A DNA stretch of 64,000 nucleotides from Amycolatopsis pretoriensis (GCF_900107925.1 NZ_FNUJ01000002.1:1054001-1118000); one strand, 5' to 3'; shown: positions 11,609 to 22,500, numbered from the stretch's first letter. Made by a program: numbers and translations. The notes: generated by a model not told the origin, from the letters alone.

Positions 11609-13179
11609 CCGCCCCGGAGTTCGACGAACTGCTCGACGCCGTGCGCCGGGCCTTCGTCGACGCCTCCGGCGCCGCGGTGCCCACCGAAGTCCGGCTCCTC
11701 GACCCGGAAGAAGCGAGGGTGGTGCTCGGCGACCGCGTCGCGGTGGCCGTGACCGACCCGGCGCTGCTGGCGGACCTGGTGCCCGGCCGCGCGATCACCG
11801 CGGCCGTCGCCATCGCCGGCGACGGCCGGGACGCGGTGGTCCACACCACCGCCGAGGTCGCCGGGGCACCGGCGGCCGTCGCCGCGGCGGTCGAAGCCGC
11901 CACCGCGCACCTGGCGGCCGCCCTGCGGCGGCTGCGCGGCGAAGCGGCGGTGCTCGACGCGCTGCACTCCACCGGCCGCGAGCTGACCGCGCAGCTGGAC
12001 ATCGACCGGATCGTGCAGGACGCCACCGACGCCGCCACGAAGGCGACCGGTGCCGAGTTCGGCGCGTTCTTCTACAACCTGGTGAACGAGCTCGGCGAGT
12101 CCTACACGCTGTACACGATTTCGGGCGTGCCGCGGGAGGCGTTCGAGCGGTTTCCCATGCCGCGCAACACCGACGTGTTCGCGCCGACCTTCGACGGCGC
12201 CGGCACCGTGCGCAGCCCCGACATCACGAAGGACCCGCGGTTCGGGCGGAACGCGCCGTACCACGGGATGCCGGAGGGGCACCTGCCGGTGTGCAGCTAC
12301 CTGGCCGTCTCGGTGATCAGCCCGACCAGCGAAGAAGTGCTGGGCGGGTTCTTCTTCGGCCACTCCGCGCCGGACCGGTTCACCGCGCGGCACGAGTACC
12401 TCGCCGAGGGCATCGCCGCCTACTCGGCCATCGCGCTGGACAACGCCCGCCTGTACGAGCGCGAACGCACCATGGCCTCGGAGCTGTCCCGCAGCATGCT
12501 GCCGGTCGCGCCGCCGACGCCCGGCCTCGACGTCGTCACCCGGTACCTGCCCGCGGCGACCGGGAGCAAGGTGGGCGGCGACTGGTTCGACGTCATCGCG
12601 CTCCCGTCCGGCGCGACCGCGTTCGTCATCGGCGACGTCGTCGGCCACGGCGTCACGGCCGCGACGGTGATGGCCCAGGTCCGCACGGCGATCCGCTGCT
12701 ACGCCCTGCTCGAACTGCCGCCGTCGGAGGTGCTGCGCAACGTCTCCGCGCTGACCGGCGGGCTGTTCGGCGAAAGCTTCGTGACGTGCTTCTACGCGGT
12801 CCACCGGCCCGCCGACGGCACGCTGACCTTCGCCAACGCCGGCCACCTGCCGGCGATCCTGGTCCGCCCGGACGGCGGGCCGGAGCAGATCGGCGAGGCG
12901 CTCGCGCAGCCACTCGGCGTCGGGGCGGAGTTCCCGCAGCGCAGCACCGGCTTCCCGCCCGGCGCGGATCTGGTGCTCTACACCGACGGGCTGGTCGAAA
13001 GCCGCACCCGCGACCTCACCCTCGGCGTGGAATGGCTGCTGGCCGGCATCCCCTCGCTGCTCGCCGCGGCCGATCTCGGCACGGCGTGGGACAAGCTCGT
13101 CGCCGAGCTGACCCTCGGCCGGCACGACGACGACATCGCACTGATCCACGTGCGCCACCGCGGAGAGGACCCAGCATGA
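11605..13179 (+). CDS. GAF domain-containing SpoIIE-type PP2C phosphatase
   Basis: A 524-residue protein. Residues 1-115 form an Ala-rich N-terminal region of unknown fold. A GAF domain spans about 125-290. A PP2C/SpoIIE domain (about 310-520) carries [24 protein letters not shown] and [11 protein letters not shown]. The protein probably dephosphorylates the STAS protein encoded just upstream, its four-base-overlapping neighbour. The downstream kinase gene overlaps by another four bases, which would keep the three products in fixed ratio. The GAF domain senses an unknown signal. Confidence 0.9.
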   Translation: MTAPEFDELLDAVRRAFVDASGAAVPTEVRLLDPEEARVVLGDRVAVAVTDPALLADLVPGRAITAAVAIAGDGRDAVVHTTAEVAGAPAAVAAAVEAATAHLAAALRRLRGEAAVLDALHSTGRELTAQLDIDRIVQDATDAATKATGAEFGAFFYNLVNELGESYTLYTISGVPREAFERFPMPRNTDVFAPTFDGAGTVRSPDITKDPRFGRNAPYHGMPEGHLPVCSYLAVSVISPTSEEVLGGFFFGHSAPDRFTARHEYLAEGIAAYSAIALDNARLYERERTMASELSRSMLPVAPPTPGLDVVTRYLPAATGSKVGGDWFDVIALPSGATAFVIGDVVGHGVTAATVMAQVRTAIRCYALLELPPSEVLRNVSALTGGLFGESFVTCFYAVHRPADGTLTFANAGHLPAILVRPDGGPEQIGEALAQPLGVGAEFPQRSTGFPPGADLVLYTDGLVESRTRDLTLGVEWLLAGIPSLLAAADLGTAWDKLVAELTLGRHDDDIALIHVRHRGEDPA

Positions 13180-13589
13180 CGGACCCCCTCCCCCCGGGCG
13201 CGCCCGCGCCCCCGGCGTCGTTCCACCGGCGGATCGCCGCGGTGGCCGACCGGCTGCCGGAACTGCGCGAAGCCCTGGCGGACTGGCTGGGCACGCTCAG
13301 CCTCAGCGAAGAACGCCGCGAGGACGTCGTCCTGGCCGGTTACGAGGCGATGGCCAACTCGGCCGAGCACGCCTACCGCAACGGCGATCCGGGCCCGGTC
13401 GACGTCCGGGCCGAAGCGCTGAACGGGCGGCTGACGGTGACGGTCACCGACTACGGCGACTGGCGCCCGCCCGCCGCGACGAACGGGCTGCGCGGCCGCG
13501 GCCTGCTGCTCATCGACACCCTGGCCGACCAGAGCGCGCAGGTGCACCGCGAGGACGGCACGACGGTCACGATGACCTGGCTCGGCTGA
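13176..13589 (+). CDS. RsbW-like ATP-binding anti-sigma regulatory factor
   Basis: A 137-residue HATPase_c protein. The N-box is [11 protein letters not shown], the G1 box DYGDW and the G2 box GRGLLLI. The family phosphorylates STAS partners on serine and binds sigma factors. The G1 box reads D-x-G-x-W instead of D-x-G-x-G, a feature shared with the two other RsbW-like domains in this window. It is the last gene of the STAS-phosphatase-kinase operon. No sigma factor gene is visible within the window, so its target must be encoded elsewhere. Confidence 0.88.
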   Translation: MTDPLPPGAPAPPASFHRRIAAVADRLPELREALADWLGTLSLSEERREDVVLAGYEAMANSAEHAYRNGDPGPVDVRAEALNGRLTVTVTDYGDWRPPAATNGLRGRGLLLIDTLADQSAQVHREDGTTVTMTWLG

Positions 13590-13663
13590 AGGGCACCTTC
13601 CTTGCGTCACATGCACTGAAAGTGCCCTTCAGCGCGTCACATGCACTCAAGGTGCCCTTCAGC
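13587..13663. repeat. Intergenic palindrome plus 30-bp tandem repeat
   Basis: Arms at 13587-13600 and 13618-13631 are inverted repeats of 14 bases with one mismatch around GGGCAC/GTGCCC. Superimposed is a direct repeat of 30 bases, 13604-13633 and 13634-13663, differing at only two positions. The first arm includes the stop codon of the kinase gene. The block could form alternative hairpins and act as a terminator. Confidence 0.75.
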
Positions 13664-13752
13664 CGCGTCACCCGGACGTGCCCCGATCGCGCGCGCGGCG
13701 GGGCCCTCCCCGGGCGGGTAGGCTCGGCCGGGGCCGCGTGATCGGGAGTGTG

Positions 13753-16700
13753 ATGACCGTCGGCGAGGAATCCGGCCAGCGGGCCGTCTTCCCGGGCACC
13801 AGCCAGATGGCCGCCCGGATGCGGGAGTTCGACTGGGCGTCGTCGCCCCTCGGCGAACCGTCGGCGTGGCCGGCGAGCCTGACCACGGCCGTGCGCATCT
13901 GCCTCACCTCGCGCTTCCCGATGATCGTCTGGTGGGGACCGGATCTGCGGTTCCTCTACAACGACGCCTACCTGCCGCTGCTCGGCACCAAGCACCCCGC
14001 GCTGGACAAGCCCGGCGCGCGGGTCTGGGACGAGATCTGGCACATCATCGGCCCGATGCTCGACAGCGTGATGGCCACCGGCGAGGCGACCTGGTCGGAG
14101 GACCTGCTGCTGCCGATGAACCGGCACGGCTATTGGGAAGAGACCTACTGGACCTACTCGTACAGCCCGGTCCACGACGACGAAGGCACCGTGCGCGCGG
14201 TGTTCACCGCGGTCACCGACACGACCGAGCGCGTGATCGGCGAACGCCGGATGGCCACGCTGCGCGAGCTCGGCGCCCAGGCCGGTATCGCCCGCACGGT
14301 CGGCGAGGCCTGCGAGCTGGTCGCCGGCGTGCTCGAGCGGGCCGGCGCGGACGTGCCCTACTCCGAGATCCACGTCCGCCAGGAAGACGGCGAACTGACC
14401 GCCGGTGCCCGGCACACCGGCGGCTGGCCGCTCGAAGAGGTGCTCGCCGACGGCACCCCGCGGACCGTCGCCAACCTGACGACGACGTTCGGCGAGCTGC
14501 CCGCGGGCGACTGGTCCACCCCACCCACCGAGGCGATGGTCCTGCCGCTGCCCGGCGCCCCGGGCACCGCGGCCACCGGCGTGATCGTCCTGGCGGCGAG
14601 CGCCGGGCGCGCGCTCGACGAGTCCTACCGGACGTTCCTCGGGCTGGTCGCCCACCAGACGGCCGCACTGGTCAACGGCGCGCTCGCCTACCAGGCCCAG
14701 CAGCGGCGCGCCGAGGAGCTGGCCGCGCTGGACGCGGCGAAGACGACGTTCTTCGCCAACATCAGCCACGAGTTCCGCACCCCGCTCACGCTGATCCTCG
14801 GGCCGGTCGCCGAGCTGGACAAGACGCTGGAAGACGCCGACGAGCGCGTCCGCGAAGAAGTCGCCGTCATCCACCGCAACGCGCTGCGGCTGGGCCGGCT
14901 GGTGAACAACCTGCTCGACTTCTCGCGGATCGAGGCCGGCCGGATGCAGGCGCGCTTCGAACCGGTGGACCTCTCGGCGTTCACGGCGGAGCTGGCCAGC
15001 GTGTTCCGCGCCGCCGTCGAACGGGCCGGGTTGCGGTTCGACGTGGACTGCCCGCCGCTGGGCACACCGGTGCACGTCGACCGCGGGATGTGGGAGAAGG
15101 TCGTCCTCAACCTGCTGTCCAACGCGGTGAAGTACACCTTCGACGGCGAGGTCCGGGTGCGCACTGCCCTCGACGGCGAGCACGCCGAGGTCACCGTGGC
15201 CGACACCGGCATCGGGATCGCCGGCGAGGAGCTGCCCCGGCTGTTCGAGCGGTTCCACCGGATCCCGTCGGCGCGGTCGCGCTCGAACGAGGGCAGCGGG
15301 ATCGGCCTGGCCCTGGTGCGCGAGCTCGTCGGCATGCACGGTGGCACGGTCGCCGCCGAAAGCACGCCGGAAGAGGGCACGACGTTCCGGATCCGGCTGC
15401 CGCTGGGCACCCGGCACCTGCCCGCCGAGCACGTCGCCTCGGCGCCGTCGGCGGGCGGGCTCGCCGCGGACACCGTCGAGCCGTACGTCCAGGAGACCCT
15501 GCGCTGGCTGCCCGGCGGGGATCCCGAACCCGCCGCCGGGGAAGCCCCGGCCGCCGGCGCCCGGGTGCTGATCGCCGACGACAACGCCGACATGCGCGAC
15601 TACCTCGCCCGGCTGCTGCGCGAGGACTACGCGGTCACCGCGGTCCGCGACGGCGTCGAGGCGTTCGCCGCCGCGTCCGCCGAACCGCCCGAGCTGATCA
15701 TCAGCGACGTGATGATGCCGCGGCTGGACGGCCTCGGCCTGCTCGCCGAGCTGCGGCGCGACCCGCGCACCGCCGCGGTGCCCGTGCTGCTGCTCTCCGC
15801 CCGCGCCGGGCAGGAGGCCGCCGTCGACGGGCTGGCCGCGGGCGCCGACGACTACCTGGTCAAGCCGTTCTCCGCGCGGGAGCTGCTCGCCCGCGTCCGC
15901 ACGACCATCCGGCTGGCCCGCCTGCGGACGCAGCACTCGCGCTGGCGCGCGGCGATGATCGAGTCGATGCAGGAGGGCTTCTTCGTCTGCGACGCCGACG
16001 GGCAGGTCGTGGAGATGAACGCCGCGTGCACCGACCTGATCGGCTACGGGCCCGCCGGGCTGCCCTACTCCCCGCCGTTCCCGTGGGCGCCGGACCCGGC
16101 CGACGACCCGGCCGCCCACCAGCAGGTCACCGAGGCGGTCGAGCGGTCGCGGACCGACCCGTCCGGGAGCTTCGTGCTGCCGCTGCGCCACCGCGACGGC
16201 CACCGGGTGTGGGCCGCCATCGCCTACAACGAGCTGCACGACGACGAGGGCCGCCGCCGGTTGGTCGGTACGATCCGCGACGTCACGGCCGAGCGCTACG
16301 CCGTGCAGCGGGAGAACGCGCTGGCCGCGATGAACCAGCGCCTGACCGGGGTCAGCGGCGTGCCCGAGGTGATCCGCACGGCGCTGGAGCTGCTGCGCGA
16401 ACTGTGGCAGGCCGAGCGCGTGCTCGCGGTGACCTGGGTGCGCGACGGCGAACCGGAACTGGCGTCCACCGACACCGGCGACCGGCGCTGGACCGACCTG
16501 GCCGCGCCGCTGCGCGAGAAGCTCGGCGAAGTCCGGTCCCTCCCCGCGTTGCACGCCACACCGGCGGAAGGCGGGGCGGGCGCGACGCTCGACCACCCCG
16601 GCGGCCGGCTGACGCTCTGGGTGGAGCCGGATCCGCGCCGCCCGCTCGGCGTCGAGGACCGGACGCTGCTGGCGTTGCTGGCCGGGACGCTGGCGCACGC

Positions 16701-17811
16701 GTTGCGCCGCGCCCACCGCGACGACCGCCAGCGCGAGGTCGCCATCGCCCTGCAGCGCTCGATCCTCGGCCCGGCCCTGCTGCCCGACGGCTTCGCGGTG
16801 CGCTACGAACCGGCGAACCCGCCGCTGGAGGTGGGCGGCGACTGGTACGACGTCGTCCCGCTGTCCGGCGACCGGATCGGCATCGTCGTCGGCGACTGCG
16901 TCGGCCGGGGGCTCGCCGCGGCCGCGGTGATGGGCCAGCTGCGCAGCGCGTGCCGCGCGCTGCTGCTGGAGGCCAACGGCCCGGCGCACACCCTGGCCAC
17001 GCTCGACCGCTTCGCCGACCGGCTGCCGGGTGCCTTGTGCACCACCGTCTTCTGCGGGGTCCTCGACCCCGCGACCGGCGCGCTCACCTACAGCAGCGCC
17101 GGGCACCCGCCCGCCACCCTGGTGCACCAGGACGGCTCGGCGGAGTTCCTCGACGCGGGCGGCAGCGTGCCGCTCGCGGTCCGCGTTCCCGCCGAGCGCC
17201 CGGAGGCCACGGCGGTCGTCCCGATCGGATCACTGCTGATGCTCTACACCGACGGCCTCGTCGAGCGCCGCCGCGAAGCCCTGGACGACGGCATCGACCG
17301 GGCCACCTCGGTCGCCCACGGCGCGCTCGACGCCGACCTCGCCGACCTGGCGGCCACGCTGATGGGCCGGCTGCGCCCGGCGGAGGGCTACGAGGACGAC
17401 GTCGCGCTGCTGCTATACCGCCGGTCGGTGCCGCCGCTGGAGCTGGACTTCCCGGCGCACCCGGACAGCCTCGCCTCGACCCGCCACTGGCTGCGCGCGT
17501 GGCTGGGCACCGCTTCGCTCGGCGAGGAGCTCGCGCAGGACGTGCTCGTCGCCGCGGGCGAAGCCTGCGCGAACGCCGTCGAGCACGCCTATCCCGGTGC
17601 CGAGGGGACCGCGCACCTGTCGGCCCGCTTCGCCGGCACGCACCTGGTCGTCACGGTGACCGATCGCGGGCACTGGAAGCAAGCGTCCCCGGACAACCAC
17701 GTGCTGCGCGGCCGCGGGATGCCGATGATGGAGGCGCTCGCCGACGCCGTCGCCGTCCGGCACGACACGACCGGCACCACCGTCACGCTCGAATGGAGAA
17801 TCGGTTCGTGA
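13753..17811 (+). CDS. Multidomain hybrid histidine kinase - receiver - PP2C phosphatase - RsbW-like kinase
   Basis: A 1352-residue cytosolic signalling protein with no membrane segments. In order: a PAS-like domain (about 20-160); GAF (about 165-320); HisKA with phospho-accepting His339 in NISHEFRTPL; HATPase_c (about 430-560); receiver (about 600-715) with Asp652 in ISDVMMPRLDG and VKPFS. Then come a second PAS (about 735-860), a GAF-like region (about 870-1000), a SpoIIE/PP2C domain (about 1010-1225; [23 protein letters not shown]) and a C-terminal RsbW-like ATPase (about 1230-1350; EACANAVEHAY, DRGHW, GRGMPMM). GDCVGRG replaces the usual GDVxGHG. The start is uncertain; GTG 13738 is possible. 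The stop overlaps the next STAS gene by four bases. Confidence 0.9.
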   Translation: MTVGEESGQRAVFPGTSQMAARMREFDWASSPLGEPSAWPASLTTAVRICLTSRFPMIVWWGPDLRFLYNDAYLPLLGTKHPALDKPGARVWDEIWHIIGPMLDSVMATGEATWSEDLLLPMNRHGYWEETYWTYSYSPVHDDEGTVRAVFTAVTDTTERVIGERRMATLRELGAQAGIARTVGEACELVAGVLERAGADVPYSEIHVRQEDGELTAGARHTGGWPLEEVLADGTPRTVANLTTTFGELPAGDWSTPPTEAMVLPLPGAPGTAATGVIVLAASAGRALDESYRTFLGLVAHQTAALVNGALAYQAQQRRAEELAALDAAKTTFFANISHEFRTPLTLILGPVAELDKTLEDADERVREEVAVIHRNALRLGRLVNNLLDFSRIEAGRMQARFEPVDLSAFTAELASVFRAAVERAGLRFDVDCPPLGTPVHVDRGMWEKVVLNLLSNAVKYTFDGEVRVRTALDGEHAEVTVADTGIGIAGEELPRLFERFHRIPSARSRSNEGSGIGLALVRELVGMHGGTVAAESTPEEGTTFRIRLPLGTRHLPAEHVASAPSAGGLAADTVEPYVQETLRWLPGGDPEPAAGEAPAAGARVLIADDNADMRDYLARLLREDYAVTAVRDGVEAFAAASAEPPELIISDVMMPRLDGLGLLAELRRDPRTAAVPVLLLSARAGQEAAVDGLAAGADDYLVKPFSARELLARVRTTIRLARLRTQHSRWRAAMIESMQEGFFVCDADGQVVEMNAACTDLIGYGPAGLPYSPPFPWAPDPADDPAAHQQVTEAVERSRTDPSGSFVLPLRHRDGHRVWAAIAYNELHDDEGRRRLVGTIRDVTAERYAVQRENALAAMNQRLTGVSGVPEVIRTALELLRELWQAERVLAVTWVRDGEPELASTDTGDRRWTDLAAPLREKLGEVRSLPALHATPAEGGAGATLDHPGGRLTLWVEPDPRRPLGVEDRTLLALLAGTLAHALRRAHRDDRQREVAIALQRSILGPALLPDGFAVRYEPANPPLEVGGDWYDVVPLSGDRIGIVVGDCVGRGLAAAAVMGQLRSACRALLLEANGPAHTLATLDRFADRLPGALCTTVFCGVLDPATGALTYSSAGHPPATLVHQDGSAEFLDAGGSVPLAVRVPAERPEATAVVPIGSLLMLYTDGLVERRREALDDGIDRATSVAHGALDADLADLAATLMGRLRPAEGYEDDVALLLYRRSVPPLELDFPAHPDSLASTRHWLRAWLGTASLGEELAQDVLVAAGEACANAVEHAYPGAEGTAHLSARFAGTHLVVTVTDRGHWKQASPDNHVLRGRGMPMMEALADAVAVRHDTTGTTVTLEWRIGS

Positions 17812-18110
17812 CCACGGCACTCACGCTGGTCGCCTCCGCGGGCGACGACGGAGACCGGATCCTGACCGTGACCGGCGAGGTCGACATGGGCAACGCCGCG
17901 GAGTTCAGCGCGGCGTTGGCGCGCGAGCTGGCCGCCGGGGCCGCGCTGACCGTCGACCTGACCGGGGTGACCTACCTCGACAGCGCCGGCATCGCCGCCC
18001 TGTTCGACCAGGCCGCCGACCACGAGCTGCGCCTGACCGCGCCGCGCCTGCTCGACCGCGTCCTGCGCGTGTCCGGCCTCACCCAGGTCGCGAAAGTGAC
18101 CATCCGCTGA
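17808..18110 (+). CDS. STAS domain anti-anti-sigma factor coupled to the fused kinase-phosphatase
   Basis: A 100-residue minimal STAS protein. The motif VDLTGVTYLDSAGIAALFDQA contains the canonical Asp-Ser pair of phosphorylatable anti-anti-sigma factors (LDSAG). GTG 17808 overlaps the stop of the 1352-residue protein by four bases, so translation is coupled. The obvious model is that the RsbW-like domain of the large protein phosphorylates this serine and its PP2C domain removes the phosphate. That is inference from position and domain content. Confidence 0.9.
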   Translation: MTTALTLVASAGDDGDRILTVTGEVDMGNAAEFSAALARELAAGAALTVDLTGVTYLDSAGIAALFDQAADHELRLTAPRLLDRVLRVSGLTQVAKVTIR

Positions 18111-18307
18111 GGGGTTGGCCACCGGCCGACGGGGTAAGCCTGCGGCAGCGGCGGTCGTCGGGTGGGTTGTGCTGCCGTCCGTCGCGAGGTGGCCCCGGCG
18201 TCCGACCCACGACGTTCAGCAGCGAGCGCCGGGCCGGGAGCCACCGCACCGACCCGATCCGCCGGCGCGGGTATCGTTCGCGCAGGAGCCGGACGGAGGT
18301 GATCGCA

Positions 18308-19033
18308 GTGACCGGCGAGCCGATCCCGCCCGAGCAGCTCGACGAGCTGACCGCGGCGATGGCGGACCTCACGAGCGCGCTCGAGACCCAGCCGTCCGAG
18401 ACGGAGATCCTCGAGACCGTCTGCGCCGAAGCCGTCCGGGCCGTGCCGGGTGCCGACATGGCCAGCATCACCGCGATCCGCGACGGCAAGCCGGAAACGG
18501 CCGCCTCCACCGACGACCGAGCCGTGGACATCGACCGGGTCCAGTACGCGGCGGGCGAGGGCCCGTGCCTGCGGGCGGCCGAGACCGGTGAGATCGTCCG
18601 GCTGCCGCTGGCGACGGCCGGGGCGGTCTGGCCCGAGTTCACGTCGTATGCCCGGGGAGCCGGCGTCGGCAGTTACCTCGCGGCACCACTGCGCGTGGAC
18701 GAAACCCTGGGCGGCGCGCTGAACCTCTTCGGCTACGGCGACCACGGCTTCGCCGAGACCGACTCCCGCCTGCTGGCGCTCTACACGACGATCGTCTCGT
18801 TCGGCCTGCGTTCGACGCGCCGCTACCTGAACGCCCGCCGCCGCGTCGCCGAGCTCGAGACGGCGATGAGCTCGCGGGCGGTGATCGAGCAGGCCAAGGG
18901 CATCTTGATGGCCGCCCACCGGATCACCGCCGACGACGCGATGAAGCGCCTGATCGCGGAGTCCCAGCACACCAACGTGAAGCTGCGGGACGTGGCGACC
19001 CGGTTCGTCGAGGGACTGTCCTCGGGGGACTGA
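18308..19033 (+). CDS. GAF and ANTAR domain-containing RNA-binding antiterminator
   Basis: A 241-residue protein. A GAF domain (about 30-170) with EGPCLRAAETGE is followed by an ANTAR domain (about 185-238), with SSRAVIEQAKGILMAAHRI and a C-terminal helix pair. ANTAR domains bind paired RNA hexaloop hairpins and prevent transcription termination. In actinobacteria this GAF-ANTAR arrangement is common and usually uncharacterised. GTG 18308 is preferred over GTG 18299 because GGAGGT lies seven bases before it. No dual-hexaloop target is evident in the surrounding leaders. It lies in the signalling island but is not overlapped with it. Confidence 0.9.
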   Translation: MTGEPIPPEQLDELTAAMADLTSALETQPSETEILETVCAEAVRAVPGADMASITAIRDGKPETAASTDDRAVDIDRVQYAAGEGPCLRAAETGEIVRLPLATAGAVWPEFTSYARGAGVGSYLAAPLRVDETLGGALNLFGYGDHGFAETDSRLLALYTTIVSFGLRSTRRYLNARRRVAELETAMSSRAVIEQAKGILMAAHRITADDAMKRLIAESQHTNVKLRDVATRFVEGLSSGD

Positions 19034-19036
19034 CGC

Positions 19037-19447
19037 TCAGGCGGTGCGGCGGGCCGGGAACGGCCAGGTCAGCGTGATCACCGTGCCGTCGTCGGTCGAA
19101 CGCATGTCGAGCCCGTCCACCAGCGCCTGGATCAGCCGCAAGCCGCGGCCGCGGTCGGACTGCTCGGTCACCGACGTCCAGCGGCCCTGGTCGGCGACCG
19201 TGACGATCAGGACGTCCTCGTCGACCCGCGCGCGGACGTCGATCAGCCCCGGCCGGCCGTGGTAAGCGTGGTCCAGCACGTTGGCCATCGCTTCCCAGCA
19301 GGCCAGGACGACGTCGTCGGCCTGGCGCCCGACCTCGTCACCGGCGCGTCTGCGCAGCCACGAAACCAGGTGCCGTCGCAAGCTCGGCAGCGTCCGTGGC
19401 GAAATCGTGCCGCGGTACCGCCAGCCGTCCGTTCCGTGCTCTTCCAC
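19037..19447 (-). CDS. RsbW-like ATP-binding anti-sigma regulatory factor
   Basis: A 136-residue HATPase_c protein with N-box EAMANVLDHAYHG, G1 box DQGRW and G2 box GRGLRLIQAL. It resembles the kinase at 13176-13589 but is a separate gene on the other strand, convergent with the ANTAR gene three bases away. The frame is open to 19504. I favour GTG 19447 because GGGGAGG lies five bases upstream of it. The D-x-G-x-W variant of the G1 box recurs here. The cognate STAS partner is not adjacent; the STAS proteins at 10672 or 50126 are candidates without direct support. Confidence 0.85.
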   Translation of the reverse strand: MEEHGTDGWRYRGTISPRTLPSLRRHLVSWLRRRAGDEVGRQADDVVLACWEAMANVLDHAYHGRPGLIDVRARVDEDVLIVTVADQGRWTSVTEQSDRGRGLRLIQALVDGLDMRSTDDGTVITLTWPFPARRTA

Positions 19448-19569
19448 GTTCACCTCCCCGGGGGACTGTGGGTTTGCTACCCACCGGTTCGATATCTCAA
19501 TCACGGGTAACGGCCACCCTGCTGCTTTCGGACCTGGTGCGCCGCGGGCGGGCGTGATCGGATGAGCCG

Positions 19570-22500
19570 ATGACCCGGTCGACGTCGTCGTTCGTGCTGT
19601 GCGCGGTGCTGGCCGCCGCCCTCCTCCCCGTCCCGGCCGCCGCCGCGGCGGCCCCGGACCCGGGACCGGGCGCGCTCTCGCACTTCGGCCTGGCCCGCAA
19701 GGACTGCCTGGGCACCGCCCGGAACACCACCAGCAAGGCGTGGTTCACGATCGCGGGCGGCGTGCTGTCCGACGTCTACGCGCCGGTGATCGACAACACG
19801 AACGTCGAGACGCTGCAGTTCGCCGTCACCGACGGCCGGACGTTCACCGACCTGCAGGCGCGGGACATGACCTACACCGTCCGCACCAGCGCGGGCGGGA
19901 TGGCGTGCGAGGTGACGTCGACCCCGCGCAGCGGCAAGTACCGGCTGGTCACCGACTACCTGACCGACCCCGCCCGCACCGGCGTGCTGATCCGGACCCG
20001 GCTGGACCCGCTGCGCGGTTCCGGGAACGACCTCAAGGTCTACGTCCGGTTCGACGCGAGCGTCAACGGCAACGGCGGTGGTGGCCCGGTCAACGGCGGC
20101 GGGGACACGGCTTCGGTGGACGCGGCGACGTCCGCGCTGGTCAGCGCCGACGCGAACACGGTGTCCAGCGCACCGGCCCGCGACTACGGGACGCCGCTGG
20201 CCGCCGCGCTGCGGGCCGACCGCCGGTTCCTGAACACGTCCAGCGGGTTCGCCGGCACGGCCGGCGACGGGCTGGCCCAGCTCGACCGCGACCACCGGCT
20301 GACCGACCGGACGCCGTCGGCGGTGAACGGCAACGTCGTGCAGACCGCGCAGCTGGACCTGCAGCCGCGTCGCCCGGTCACCCTGGCGCTCGGCTTCGGC
20401 TCGGACGCGCGCGCGGCCGTGCAGACCGCGGGTGCGAGCCTGCGGACGCCGTTCGACCAGAGCTACCGCGAGTACGCGCGCGGCTGGCGCGACTACGACA
20501 ACGGGCTGATTCCCGTGCACGGCAAGGATTCCGACGCGTACTTCCAGTCGGTCAACGTGCTGAAAGCGAGCGAGGACAAGACGTTCCCCGGCGCGGTGAT
20601 CGCGTCGCTCGGCAGCCCGTGGGGGCAGGCCGTCTCCGCGGGCGACGCGCCCGGCGGCAAGCCCGTCTACTTCGGCTCGTACCGCGAGATCTTCGCCCGC
20701 GACCTCTACGAAAGCTTCTCGGGGCTCTTGGCGGCCGGCGACCGCGAAACCGCGCGGGCCAGCGTGCGGTGGTTGTTCGCCCGCCAGCAGCAGCCGGACG
20801 GGCGCTTCCCGCGCAACTCCATGCTGAACGGCAAGAAGGCGCCCGACTCCGGCGGCGACCAGCTCGACGAGAGCGCGTACCCGATCCTGATGGCACTGCA
20901 GGCCGGGCTCGATCGCGACCGGACGCTCTACACCGGACACATCCGGGCGGCCGCGGACTTCGTCGTCGCGCACGGCCCGGCGTTCGGCTCCGAACGCTGG
21001 GAGGAACAGGGCGGCTACTCCCCCTCGACGATCGCCGCCGAGATCGCCGGGCTCGTCGCGGCCGGGGTGATCGCCGACCGCAACGGCGACTCGGCGCGCG
21101 CCCGCGTCTACCGCGCGACCGCCGACCACTTCCAGCGCAGCATCAAGGGCTGGACCGTGACGCAGAACGGTCCGTACGGCGGCCGGTACTTCCTGCGCCT
21201 GACCAAGAACGGCGACCCGAACTCCGAGTGGATCTACAACCTCGGCAACGGTTCGGTGGACGCCGATCAGCGCGCGGTCGTCGACGCCGGGTTCCTCGAG
21301 CTGACGCGCCTCGGCGTGCTGCCGGCGAACGACCCGGACGTCGCCGCGTCGCTCGGCGTCGTCGACCGGGTGATCAAGCGGGACACGCCGACCGGACCGG
21401 GCTGGTACCGCTACGGGACTTCCGCGGCGGGCAGCGAAGACGGCTACGGCGACTGCTACGAGCCGGACCCGACGAACTGCGCGCCGACCGGGGCGCCCTG
21501 GCCCGGACCGAACACCGGGTCCGGCCACCTCTGGCCGGTGCTCGCGGGTGAACGCGGCGAGCAGGCCGTGCAGACCGGCGACCGCGCCGGCGCGGCGGCG
21601 TTGCTGCGCGCCATGCGGGCCCAGACCGGCGGCACCGGGCTGATTCCCGAGCAGGCGTGGGAAAATCCGGCCGTGCCCGCGTCGCCCTACGGCTCCGACC
21701 CGCGCACGGCGTCGATCGGCTTCGCGCCGGGGCAGCCCGCCGGTTCGGTCGCGCCGCTGAGCTGGGCGCAGTCGCAGTCGGTCCGGCTGGCCCGGGCCCT
21801 CGACGACGGCCGCCTGCCCGAGCAGCCCGCCGACGTCCGCGCCCGGTACGTCACGCACGCCCCGCCGGCGGCGCTGGCGGTCACGCTCGACGTGCCGGCA
21901 TCGGTGTCCACCGCGACCGCGGCGGTCACCGGGACCGCGCCCGCGGGCAGCCAGGTCGACCTGGCCGTCTCGAACACCGACACCGGTACCACGTCGGTGC
22001 TGTCGGTCCGGGCCGCGGCGGACGGGAGGTTCGGCGCGACGGTGCCGACCCCGCTGGGCGCGAACGTCGTCACGGCGGCCGCCACTTCCGGCGGCGGCAC
22101 GGGGTACGCGCAGAAGACGATCAGCTCGGACTTCGTCACCGGCACGGTCCTGCTCGACGCGGCCGACCCGGACGGCGACGACAACGGCCCGGGTACGTAC
22201 ACCTACCCGACGGCCGGGGACTTCCACGCCGGCGCGTTCGACCTGCAGCGGTTCCAGGTCATCGACTCGGGCCCGAACCTCGTGTTCCGTGCCCAGGTCC
22301 GCGACCTGACGCCGACGTTCGGCTCGCCGCTCGGCGCGCAGCTGCTGACGATCTACGCGCACGACCCGGCCGCGACGGCGACGTCGACCGCCGCGCCGTT
22401 CCCGAGCCGGGCCTACACGATCGCGGCCCAAGACGCGTGGAGCCGTCGGATCGAGGTCCAGGGCTTCGCCGATCCGGCGCTCGTCGACGCTTCGGGCGCG

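Noticed and set aside
13567..17127. Minus-strand frame of 1186 codons opposite the hybrid kinase-phosphatase
   Set aside because: Low-complexity Arg/Gly/Ala composition; the plus strand carries complete kinase, receiver and phosphatase motifs.
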